Notes under the pieces: model-generated
What the model saw: only the letters and a program-made list of their open reading frames with translations
Database searches by the model: none
What the model was told of the DNA's origin: nothing
Shown here: positions 1 to 6,543 of the stretch, piece by piece
How positions within the stretch are numbered: the stretch's first letter is position 1
Layout: the number at the start of each line of letters is the position of its first letter
Assembly: GCA_049974865.1 (NCBI GenBank)
Contig: JBNGCX010000071.1
Location: 1 to 16,228, forward strand
DNA: 16,228 nucleotides
Origin: JAGSOU01 sp049974865
GTDB lineage: Bacteria > Pseudomonadota > Alphaproteobacteria > Rhodobacterales > Rhodobacteraceae
Direction of reading: 5' to 3'
Translations under genes and position numbers: made by a program

Positions 1-1
1 C

Positions 2-3000
2 AGCTGGATCATCTCGTCGCTGGCGCCCACCCAGCGCATCGAGGGCGCGCGGCTCGACACGCTGCGCATCACCTCGGCCACCGAAGGCGCGGTGATCCCG
101 CGCCTCTACGGGCGCATGCGGATCGGCGGCAACATCATCTGGGCGACGGATTTCCGCGAGGAGACAAAGACCACCACGCAGGGCGGCGGCAAGGGCGGCG
201 GGGGCGGCAAGGTCAAGACGACCGAGTATCTGTACTACGCCTCCTTCGCCGTGGCGCTCTGCGAGGGCTCGATCACCGGCATCGGCCGCATCTGGGCCGA
301 CGGCAAGCCGATGGACCTCTCCGGCGTCACCTGGCGCTGGTATCCGGGCGACGAGGCGCAGACGGCCGATCCGTTCATCGCCGCGAAGATGGGCGCGGCG
401 AGCACGCCCGCCTATCGCGGCACGGCCTATGTGGTCTTCGAGGAACTGGCGCTTTCCACCTATGGCAACCGCCTGCCGCAGCTCTCCTTCGAGGTGTTCC
501 GTCCGCTCGCGGATCCCGACACCGCCGAGGGGCTGACCCGCGCCGTCACCATGATCCCGGCCTCGGGCGAGTTCACTTACGCGACGCAGGGCATCCGCAA
601 GGGCAGCGGAGGCGCGCAGACGCCTGAGAACCTGAACGCGCTGTCGGATACCGCCGACATGGTCGTGGCGCTCGACCGGCTGCAGGCCATGGCGCCGAAG
701 GTCGAGAGCGTCAGCCTCGTCGTGGCCTGGTTCGGGAACGATCTCCGCGTGGGCGAGTGCGCGATCCGTCCGGGCGTCGAAGTCTCGGCGAAGACCACGA
801 GCCCGCAGACGTGGAACGTCAACGGTGTCTCGCGCGCGGCCGCCCATCTCGTCAGTCGCGACGACCAGGATCGCCCGGTCTATGGCGGCACGCCGGCCGA
901 CTTCGCCGTGGTACAGGCGATCAAGGAGATGAAGGCCCGCGGTTTGCGGGTAACCTTCTACCCGTTCATCCTGATGGATGTGCCGCCCGGCAACACGCTG
1001 CCGAACCCCTATTCCGACAACGCCGCCGAGACCGGTCAGCCCGCGTTCCCCTGGCGCGGCCGGATCACCTGCTCGCCCGCGGCGGGCTATGCCGGCAGCG
1101 TCGACAAGACCGCTGCGGCGGCAAGCCAGGTCGCGACCTGCTTCGGCAGCGCCAGCCCCTCCGATTTCACCATCTCGGGCGAAAATGTCGCCTGGACCGG
1201 CGCGGCCGGCGACTGGGGCCTGCGCCGCATGGTGCTGCACTACGCCCATCTCTGCGCGGCCGCCGGTGGGGTCGACGCCTTCCTGATCGGGACCGAGATG
1301 CGCGGGCTGACGACGATCCGCTCGGGCGCGTCGAGCTATCCGGCGGTGCAGGCGTTTCGCGATCTGGCGACCGACGATCGCTCGATCCTCGGCGCGGGCA
1401 CAGCGATCAGCTATGCGGCCGACTGGTCGGAGTATTTCGGCCACCAGCCGGGCGACGGCAGCGGCGACGTGTTCTTCCACCTCGACCCGCTCTGGGCCGA
1501 TCCCGAGATCGATCTCGTCGGGATCGACAACTACATGCCGCTCTCCGACTGGCGCGACGGGTTCGAGCATCTCGACGCGGCCGAGGGCTGGCCCGCGATC
1601 TACGACCGGGCCTACCTGCAGGCGAACATCGCGGGCGGCGAAGGCTACGACTGGTTCTACGCCAGCGCGGCCGACCGCTCCGCGCAGGTGCGCACCCCGA
1701 TCACGGATGGAGGTGAGGCGGGGAACGCCACCGGTCCGAGTGACCCGCCGAACGGCAAGCCATGGGTCTTCCGCTACAAGGATCTGCGTGCCTGGTGGTC
1801 GAACGCGCATTACGACCGCCCGGGCGGGGTGGAGGCCGGGACGCCGACCGCGTGGGTGCCGGAGTCCAAACCAGTCTGGTTCACCGAGCTCGGCTGCCCA
1901 GCCATCGACCGCGGCACCAACCAGCCGAACGTCTTCTTCGACCCGAAGTCGTCCGAGAGCTTCACGCCCTACTTCTCGCGCGGCTGGCGAGATGACGCGA
2001 TCCAGCGCGCCTATCTCGAGGCCAGTTACCTCTGGTGGGGTGCCCCGGCCAACAATCCGGTGTCCGCGATCTACGGCGGACGGATGGTGCATGTTCCAGA
2101 ATGCGCCGCCTGGACCTGGGATGCGCGGCCCTATCCCTTCTTCCCGGCGCTGACTGACGTCTGGACGGACGGGGCGAACTGGCGGCTCGGGCACTGGCTG
2201 ACGGGGCGGCTGGGAGCGGTGTCGCTGGCGGCCCTCGTCCGGCACCTCTGCATGCGGGCGGGGCTGCCCGAGGACCGCATCGACGTCTCCGGCCTCTGGG
2301 GCGCGGTCGAAGGCTACGCCATCACGGCGCTCGAAAGCCCGCGCGCGTCCATCACCACGCTGTCGCGCCACTTCGGCTTCGACGCGGTCGAGACCGAGGG
2401 CGTGATCCGCTTCGTCATGCGCGGCCGGGCCTCCGTCGCCACGCTCGGTCCCGACGATCTGGTGGCCCCTCAAGAGGGCGACGTTCTGGAGCTCACGCGC
2501 GGCCAGGAGACGGAGCTGCCGCAGGCGCTGAAGTGGCAGGTCGCCCGCGCCGACGAGGATTACGACGCGGCCCTCGTCGAGGCGCGGCGCATCACGGTGG
2601 ACACGACGCGGATCGCGTCCGAGAACTTCCCGATGGCGGTGCCGCCCGAGGAGGCCGAGCGCCGCTGCCGCCGCGCGCTGATGGAGGCGTGGGTGGGGCG
2701 CGAGATGGCGGCGTTCCGTCTGCCGCCCTCGCGGCTCGCGCTCGATCCGGCCGACGCGATCCGGCTCGCCCATGACGGCCGGCTGGTCGATCTGCGGCTC
2801 GTCTCCATCGCCGACGCCGAGGCGCGCGGCATCGAGGCGCTGCGCCAGGACCGCGCGACCTACGATCTGCCACCCGGCGATCCCCGCGCGGCATCGCTGA
2901 CGCGCGCCGTCGTCTTCGGCGCGCCGGATGCGGCGCTGATGGATCTGCCGCAGCTGACCGAGGACCAGCCCGCGCATAGGCCGCTGGTTGCGGCGCACGC

Positions 3001-3877
3001 GGTTCCGTGGCCCGGCGAGATGGCTGTGTTCCGCAGCCCCTCGACCGATGGCTTCGAGTTGCTGACCACGTTCGGAACGCGGGCTCGGCTCGGCACGCTG
3101 GTCTCCGACTTCTACGCGGGCCCCACCTCGCGCTTCGATCTCGGCAATGCGCTGGTGGTCGATCTGCTCACCGGCACGCTGGAGAGCGTCACCGACCTGA
3201 CGCTGTTCGGAGGGGCCAACGCGCTGGCCATCGAGAGCGCGCCCGGCACGTGGGAGATCGTGCAGGCGGGTGCGGCCGAACTGCTGGCGCCCGGCCGGTA
3301 CCGCCTGACACGCCTGCTGCGCGGCCAGCGCGGGACAGAAGGCGCCATGGGCAACCCGGCGCCTGCGGGAGCGCGGGTCGTGGTGCTCGACGACGGCCTC
3401 GCGTCACTGCCGATCGCCGAGGCCGATCTCGGCATCCCGTGGAACTGGCGCATCGGCCCCGCGAGCCGTCCGGTCAGCGACGAGACCTATGTCGCGCAAG
3501 CCTTCACGCCTCAGGGCGCCGGGCTGCGGCCGTTCTCGGTCGCCCATGTCGAACAGCCATGGCGCACGCCGCGCACGCCCGGCGATCTGAAGATCCGCTG
3601 GACACGCCGGTCCCGCGCGCTGGCTTCGGACAGGTGGGGCGGGCTTGAGGTGCCTCTCACCGAGGAACTGGAAGCCTATGAGGTCGAGATCCTCGACGGC
3701 GCCACCGTGAAGCGGGTGATGAGCACGGCCACGACCAGTGCGGTCTACACCGCCGCCCAGCAGAGCGCCGATTGGGGCGCGCCGCTCGGCCCCGACGACA
3801 GCCTCACCGTCCGCATCTACCAGCTCTCCGCCCTCGTCGGGCGGGGCGCGCCCAGGACCGTCACGCTCACATTCTGA
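2..3877 (+). CDS. Phage/GTA tail baseplate 'megatron' protein with TIM-barrel domain (5' partial)
   Basis: The frame is open from the window edge (first full codon at base 2), so the N-terminus is missing; 1291 residues are visible. A GTG at 92 is only an internal in-frame codon, because the 30 codons before it already read like the family (IPRLYGRMRIGG follows). A glycine-rich segment lies near visible residues 55-70. A glycosidase-like TIM barrel (GTA_TIM type) spans roughly residues 270-720, with GTEMRGL (Glu432), GIDNYMPLSDWRD and WFTELGCPA (Glu629). A Phage-tail_3-like part and an Rcc01698-like C-terminal part follow. In gene transfer agents and siphophages this large protein forms the tail-tip hub and is thought to help penetrate the host envelope. 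The DUF2793 gene follows after 11 bases. An adjacent DUF2793 gene is not part of the classic Rhodobacter GTA cluster as I know it, so I read this as prophage. Family call is firm; enzymatic activity is inference. Confidence 0.92.
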   Translation, partial: SWIISSLAPTQRIEGARLDTLRITSATEGAVIPRLYGRMRIGGNIIWATDFREETKTTTQGGGKGGGGGKVKTTEYLYYASFAVALCEGSITGIGRIWADGKPMDLSGVTWRWYPGDEAQTADPFIAAKMGAASTPAYRGTAYVVFEELALSTYGNRLPQLSFEVFRPLADPDTAEGLTRAVTMIPASGEFTYATQGIRKGSGGAQTPENLNALSDTADMVVALDRLQAMAPKVESVSLVVAWFGNDLRVGECAIRPGVEVSAKTTSPQTWNVNGVSRAAAHLVSRDDQDRPVYGGTPADFAVVQAIKEMKARGLRVTFYPFILMDVPPGNTLPNPYSDNAAETGQPAFPWRGRITCSPAAGYAGSVDKTAAAASQVATCFGSASPSDFTISGENVAWTGAAGDWGLRRMVLHYAHLCAAAGGVDAFLIGTEMRGLTTIRSGASSYPAVQAFRDLATDDRSILGAGTAISYAADWSEYFGHQPGDGSGDVFFHLDPLWADPEIDLVGIDNYMPLSDWRDGFEHLDAAEGWPAIYDRAYLQANIAGGEGYDWFYASAADRSAQVRTPITDGGEAGNATGPSDPPNGKPWVFRYKDLRAWWSNAHYDRPGGVEAGTPTAWVPESKPVWFTELGCPAIDRGTNQPNVFFDPKSSESFTPYFSRGWRDDAIQRAYLEASYLWWGAPANNPVSAIYGGRMVHVPECAAWTWDARPYPFFPALTDVWTDGANWRLGHWLTGRLGAVSLAALVRHLCMRAGLPEDRIDVSGLWGAVEGYAITALESPRASITTLSRHFGFDAVETEGVIRFVMRGRASVATLGPDDLVAPQEGDVLELTRGQETELPQALKWQVARADEDYDAALVEARRITVDTTRIASENFPMAVPPEEAERRCRRALMEAWVGREMAAFRLPPSRLALDPADAIRLAHDGRLVDLRLVSIADAEARGIEALRQDRATYDLPPGDPRAASLTRAVVFGAPDAALMDLPQLTEDQPAHRPLVAAHAVPWPGEMAVFRSPSTDGFELLTTFGTRARLGTLVSDFYAGPTSRFDLGNALVVDLLTGTLESVTDLTLFGGANALAIESAPGTWEIVQAGAAELLAPGRYRLTRLLRGQRGTEGAMGNPAPAGARVVVLDDGLASLPIAEADLGIPWNWRIGPASRPVSDETYVAQAFTPQGAGLRPFSVAHVEQPWRTPRTPGDLKIRWTRRSRALASDRWGGLEVPLTEELEAYEVEILDGATVKRVMSTATTSAVYTAAQQSADWGAPLGPDDSLTVRIYQLSALVGRGAPRTVTLTF

Positions 3878-3880
3878 AGG
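3876..3880 (+). promoter_or_regulatory. Ribosome binding site for the DUF2793 gene
   Basis: GAAGG overlaps the megatron stop codon and lies 8 bases before ATG 3889. It decides this start over the in-frame ATG at 3772, whose extra 39 codons are arginine-rich shadow of the megatron gene. Confidence 0.6.
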
Positions 3881-3888
3881 CTTTTTCC

Positions 3889-5007
3889 ATGTCCGACGCC
3901 ACGACCCATCTCCTGCTGCCCTACATTCTCGCCGCGCAGGCCCAGAAGCACGTCACCCATAACGAGGCGCTGCGGATCCTCGACGGGCTCATGCATCTTT
4001 CTGTTCGCGGAGCGGCCCGTACCGCGCCACCGCCCGACCCGAACGATGGCGACCGGTTCCTTGTGGGGCCCGGCGCGACCGGAGATTGGTCCGGATGGGA
4101 CAACAGCATCGCCTATTGGGTCGACGGGGCCTGGCTTCAACTCCCACCTCGGCCTGGTTGGCGGGCGTGGGTTGAGGAGTTCGACGGATCAGCAAACTCT
4201 CCGGGGGAGAGTTTGCCCGGAGAACGGCTGCTGCTGGTCTACGACGGCGCGAACTGGATCGGCACCACGCCGGACGCGCTGCAGAACCTCGCACTTCTCG
4301 GAGTCGGGACCACGGCCGATGCGTCGAACCCGTTCTCGGCCAAGCTCAACGCCGCGCTCTGGACTGCAAAGACCGTGGCTGAGGGTGGGACCGGCGATCT
4401 CTTCTACACCATGAACAAGGAGGCTGCGGGCGACGATCTCGGGCTGACCCTGCAGAGCGGCTTTTCTACCCGCGCGCTGGTCGGGCTCTTCGGCTCGGAC
4501 CGCTTCCGCCTCGCGGTCTCGGCCGATGGGAGCACCTTCTTTGACGGGCTCAGCGTCGACAACGCCACCGGCATCGTCGACCAGCCGCAGCTGCCGCGGT
4601 TCAAGGCGTACACCAACTACGACAACTACGTCGGCGTCGGGACCTGGACGAAGATCGGCATAAACAGCACCGACTACAACGATCAGGGCGCCTTCGACGC
4701 GGGGACCAACCTCTTCACCGCGCCCGCGGACGGCACCTACCTCTTCGGCGCGACGCTGCTCTACAAGATCAACGCCAGCACGTCCGCGCGAATGAGCGGC
4801 CGGCTCGTGCTGAACGGCACGACCGGGATCCGCGGCTCGCGAGGCGAGGTCAGCGGCGCGCACGTTTCCGAGGCCACCACGCTCTGGCTGCAGACGATGG
4901 TGTCGCTCACCGGCGGCGACACCGTGGAGCTGCAGGGCAACTTCCGCGCCGCGGACGGCTATTTTGCCGCTGATCAGACCTCGTTCTGGGGCGCGAAGAT
5001 CGGCTGA
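3889..5007 (+). CDS. DUF2793 tail-fibre-like protein with C-terminal C1q-like domain
   Basis: 372 residues. The N-terminal ~90 residues show the DUF2793 pattern of phage tail proteins: LLPYILAAQAQKHVTHNEAL, then PPDPNDGDRFLVGP and a tryptophan-rich stretch ending WRAWVEE. The middle (about 140-235) is low in recognisable motifs. From about residue 236 to the end the sequence looks like a C1q/TNF-type jelly roll: FTAPADGTYLF, alternating hydrophobic strands, and a closing SFWGAKIG. Such domains usually trimerise at fibre tips and bind ligands, so this is probably the host-recognition tip (inference). It sits directly after the megatron gene, as expected for a tail component. Residues 101-110 are encoded by a perfect palindrome that looks inserted where relatives, as I remember them, have a short loop before LLLVYDG. 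Confidence 0.88.
   Translation: MSDATTHLLLPYILAAQAQKHVTHNEALRILDGLMHLSVRGAARTAPPPDPNDGDRFLVGPGATGDWSGWDNSIAYWVDGAWLQLPPRPGWRAWVEEFDGSANSPGESLPGERLLLVYDGANWIGTTPDALQNLALLGVGTTADASNPFSAKLNAALWTAKTVAEGGTGDLFYTMNKEAAGDDLGLTLQSGFSTRALVGLFGSDRFRLAVSADGSTFFDGLSVDNATGIVDQPQLPRFKAYTNYDNYVGVGTWTKIGINSTDYNDQGAFDAGTNLFTAPADGTYLFGATLLYKINASTSARMSGRLVLNGTTGIRGSRGEVSGAHVSEATTLWLQTMVSLTGGDTVELQGNFRAADGYFAADQTSFWGAKIG
4192..4216 (+). repeat. Perfect in-frame palindrome inside the DUF2793 gene
   Basis: An 11-base arm GCAAACTCTCC (4192-4202) is followed by a GGG loop and the exact reverse complement GGAGAGTTTGC (4206-4216). An alternative stem, CTCCGGG (4199-4205) with CCCGGAG (4216-4222), overlaps it, so the two hairpins exclude each other. 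The arms are less GC-rich than the surrounding gene and encode about ten extra residues (SANSPGESLP). There is no T-tract and the reading frame continues through it, so it is not a terminator for this gene. Confidence 0.85.
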
Positions 5008-5013
5008 AGGAGG
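5007..5013 (+). promoter_or_regulatory. Orphan consensus Shine-Dalgarno after the DUF2793 stop
   Basis: AAGGAGG begins on the last base of the DUF2793 stop codon. No ATG, GTG or TTG lies at a usable distance downstream: the only nearby start-like codon, GTG 5013, overlaps the site itself. It looks like the translation signal of a downstream phage gene whose coding part has been lost. Confidence 0.55.
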
Positions 5014-5081
5014 TGTTCAAACGAGCTGAGGACGGCTTCAGCATCTTGATCGCGACGATGGACACGAACCCTTGCCGAGCA

Positions 5082-5246
5082 TTAGACGTGTTTCGAGAGC
5101 GTGTCGTCGATCACTCCGCGCAGATCCGCTCCTACCCGGGCGAAGCCGAGGAGCCGAGCGGTCGCCACGATCAATTCCTCACGCGGCATTTCCCCACTTT
5201 CGGCGACCACCCGGGCAGCCGCCGCACGTATCTCGACGGGCGGCAG
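5082..5246 (-). pseudogene. C-terminal relic of a DUF3320-type helicase/nuclease
   Basis: Read on the - strand, about 54 codons end in TAA at 5084-5082. The peptide runs from LPPVEIRAAAARVV through MPREELIVATARLLGF and RVGADLRGVID to a final SKHV. This resembles the closing winged-helix-like segment (P-x-EI, a small-polar turn, REEL, ARLLGF-x-R-x-G) that ends large DUF3320-containing superfamily-1-like helicases, as I recall that family. Those proteins exceed 1000 residues, so only the tail survives. The frame remains open towards 5525, but that part lies antisense to the spanin gene and shows no family signal. No promoter or start is evident. Family assignment from so short a piece is tentative; that it reads as protein-like rather than shadow is the stronger statement. 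Confidence 0.5.
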
Positions 5247-5320
5247 GTGCCCCGCCGTTCCTGGTGCGTTGGGCGCGGACCGGTCGCGCACAGGCGGGTC
5301 GCCGAACGCCTTGAAACCTC

Positions 5321-5324
5321 GGAG
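5321..5324 (+). promoter_or_regulatory. Ribosome binding site for the spanin-like gene
   Basis: GGAG lies 7 bases before ATG 5332 and 10 before ATG 5335. It favours either of these over the later in-frame ATG 5356, which starts directly at the hydrophobic signal segment. Confidence 0.5.
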
Positions 5325-5331
5325 AAAGCCA

Positions 5332-5649
5332 ATGATGTTCAACGACGGATGCTGGATGCGGCAGCTCGTCGTCCTCGCGATCGCGACGAGCTTGCTGACC
5401 GGCTGCGTGACGGTCGGTTCTGACGGCGGCGGGCCAATGGCGTGTCCGCCGGTTGTCGAGTACAGCCGCGAGCTCCAGGCGCGCGCGGCCGACGAGCTGG
5501 CCCTGTTGCCGGAGGGGTCCGCCATCGCGGAGATGCTGGTAGACTACGCGGTGATGCGGGAGCAGGCGCGGGTATGTCAGCCTCGATGGGAAACCAACCA
5601 CGGAAAATCACATCAGAACCGGGGCATCTATGTTATTTCGACCGCGTAA
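5332..5649 (+). CDS. Rz1-like outer-membrane spanin lipoprotein, with aberrant C-terminus
   Basis: 105 residues as read. A short basic start and a hydrophobic stretch (residues 11-22) lead to the lipobox LLTGC with Cys25, so it should be processed by signal peptidase II and lipidated. The mature part is proline-containing and alpha-helical: CPPVVEYSRELQARAADELALL, then LPEGSAIAEMLVDYAVM and REQARVC (Cys82). This matches small lysis-associated lipoproteins of alphaproteobacterial prophages that disrupt the outer membrane at the end of infection. Family members, as I remember them, end within a few residues of that last cysteine. Here 23 extra residues of different composition follow, in AT-richer DNA, and overlap the next gene by 20 bases. 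No inner-membrane partner (Rz), holin or endolysin is visible. Start could equally be ATG 5335. Function is well supported by architecture; activity of the altered form is unknown. Confidence 0.68.
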   Translation: MMFNDGCWMRQLVVLAIATSLLTGCVTVGSDGGGPMACPPVVEYSRELQARAADELALLPEGSAIAEMLVDYAVMREQARVCQPRWETNHGKSHQNRGIYVISTA

Positions 5650-6541
5650 AGCTCGTGACCCCGCTTGTGAAAAGCCGGTCGTGACAAGAAACTGGAGTCC
5701 GTTTGTTGTGAAATTTGCATTTGGCGTCGTTTTTCTTCTCTGTCTTGCAGTCGCGGTCTTGGCAGTTATTCTGCTTCTGGACCGCAGGGCTGATCGCATC
5801 GAGTGGGATCGACTCGCGGCTTTCCAACCCGAGGCGCCGCAACGTTTCGATCTGGAGATGGTGGCGGACCTTCCCGAGCCTGCGAGACGCTATTTCGCTT
5901 ATTCAATCCAGCCGGGGACACCCCTCTTGCCAGTCGCCGTGATCGAGATGACCGGTGAGTTCAGCTTGGGAACCAAAGACGATCCACGCTACCAGCCGAT
6001 GGAAGCCCGCCAGATCCTCGCCGCGCCCCACGGGTTCGTGTGGTCGATGCGCACGCGCGGTGGGATGCCCATTTCGGGATCGGATACAGGGCAATGGACA
6101 CGGTTCCGGATCTTCGGGCTTGTTCCGGTCGCGCGGCAAGGCGGGAACCCTGACCACACACGCTCGGCCTATGGGCGTTACGTGGGTGAGGCCGTGATTT
6201 GGGCACCGGCCGCGTTGCTGCCCCGTCCGGGTGTGACCTGGGAGGCGGTGGACGAGGATACCGCCCGGGTGACGGTCGAGCATGGCGCCCTCAGCCAGGC
6301 CGTGGACGTCACCGTCGACGCCGAAGGCCGGCCGATCACGGCCGTCTTTCAACGCTGGAGCAATGCCAATCCGGACAAGGAACACCGGTTGCAACCGTTC
6401 GGCGCGGTCATGTCCGACTTTCGCGAGGTCGGCGGGTATCGCCTGCCGTTCCGCGTCGAGGCGGGCAACCACTATGGCACCGAGGACTATTTCCCGTTCT
6501 TCCGCGCCGATGTGACAGCCATTCGATTTCCGGGATCGTAG
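5630..6541 (+). CDS. DUF6544/DUF6920-like membrane-anchored protein
   Basis: 303 residues from ATG 5630. One transmembrane segment (about residues 28-50) is followed by a soluble domain, probably periplasmic. The pattern fits the uncharacterised DUF6544/DUF6920 group: LPEPARRYFAYSI near the start, EMTGEFSLG, then PHGFVWSMRTRGG, SGSDTGQWTRFRIFGLVPV, YVGEAVIWAPAALLP, and a closing lipocalin-like run of beta strands (GAVMSDFREVGGYRLPF). No catalytic residues can be named. The gene starts a tight + strand run; the next ATG is 2 bases past its stop. The start is uncertain. GTG 5708 has GGAG ten bases upstream and would give 277 residues beginning right at the membrane helix, avoiding the overlap with the spanin frame. 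The first ~150 bases are AT-richer than the rest. Confidence 0.72.
   Translation: MLFRPRKARDPACEKPVVTRNWSPFVVKFAFGVVFLLCLAVAVLAVILLLDRRADRIEWDRLAAFQPEAPQRFDLEMVADLPEPARRYFAYSIQPGTPLLPVAVIEMTGEFSLGTKDDPRYQPMEARQILAAPHGFVWSMRTRGGMPISGSDTGQWTRFRIFGLVPVARQGGNPDHTRSAYGRYVGEAVIWAPAALLPRPGVTWEAVDEDTARVTVEHGALSQAVDVTVDAEGRPITAVFQRWSNANPDKEHRLQPFGAVMSDFREVGGYRLPFRVEAGNHYGTEDYFPFFRADVTAIRFPGS
5694..5697 (+). promoter_or_regulatory. Candidate ribosome binding site for an alternative start (GTG 5708)
   Basis: GGAG lies 10 bases before the in-frame GTG at 5708. ATG 5630 has only GGGG-type sequence upstream, so this site makes the shorter product a serious alternative. Confidence 0.35.
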
Positions 6542-6543
6542 CC

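Larger units (their letters stand above)
5008..5331. other. Gene-poor junction between DUF2793 and the spanin gene
   Basis: This 324-base stretch separates two phage genes and has no convincing + strand gene. The longest + frame (GTG 5013 to 5423) is arginine-rich, has no usable ribosome binding site and runs over the spanin start. What it does hold is the orphan Shine-Dalgarno at its left edge, a probable helicase C-terminal relic on the - strand (5082-5246), and the spanin ribosome binding site near 5321. In related prophages this slot often carries lysis genes; none is visible here. No terminator hairpin was seen. Confidence 0.6.

Noticed and set aside
757..2153. Long + strand frames at 757-1716 and 1413-2153
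   Set aside because: They are arginine-, serine- and proline-rich shadows of the megatron gene in other frames, with no motifs and no ribosome binding sites.
4189..4863. A 224-codon - strand frame over the DUF2793 gene
   Set aside because: Composition (Arg, Val, Glu, Gly rich) fits antisense of GC-rich coding DNA; the + frame has clear family motifs.
2..5007. Calling the phage genes a host gene transfer agent cluster
   Set aside because: The megatron protein is GTA-like, but an adjacent DUF2793 fibre and a spanin lipoprotein are prophage features and not part of the classic GTA cluster.
5014..5072. Possible transposase tail on the - strand (GFVSIVAIKML-like peptide)
   Set aside because: It is too short, has no inverted repeats or conserved catalytic residues, and chance similarity is likely.
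5013..5423. A + strand frame starting GTG 5013
   Set aside because: The GTG overlaps the Shine-Dalgarno with no spacing, the product is arginine-rich without motifs, and it runs over the spanin gene.
5082..5525. Treating the whole 147-codon - strand frame as a gene
   Set aside because: Only the last ~54 codons look protein-like; the rest is antisense to the spanin lipoprotein.
5665..5710. Promoter before the DUF6544-like gene (TTGTGA or GTGACA as -35)
   Set aside because: No acceptable -10 sequence lies at 16-19 bases from either.
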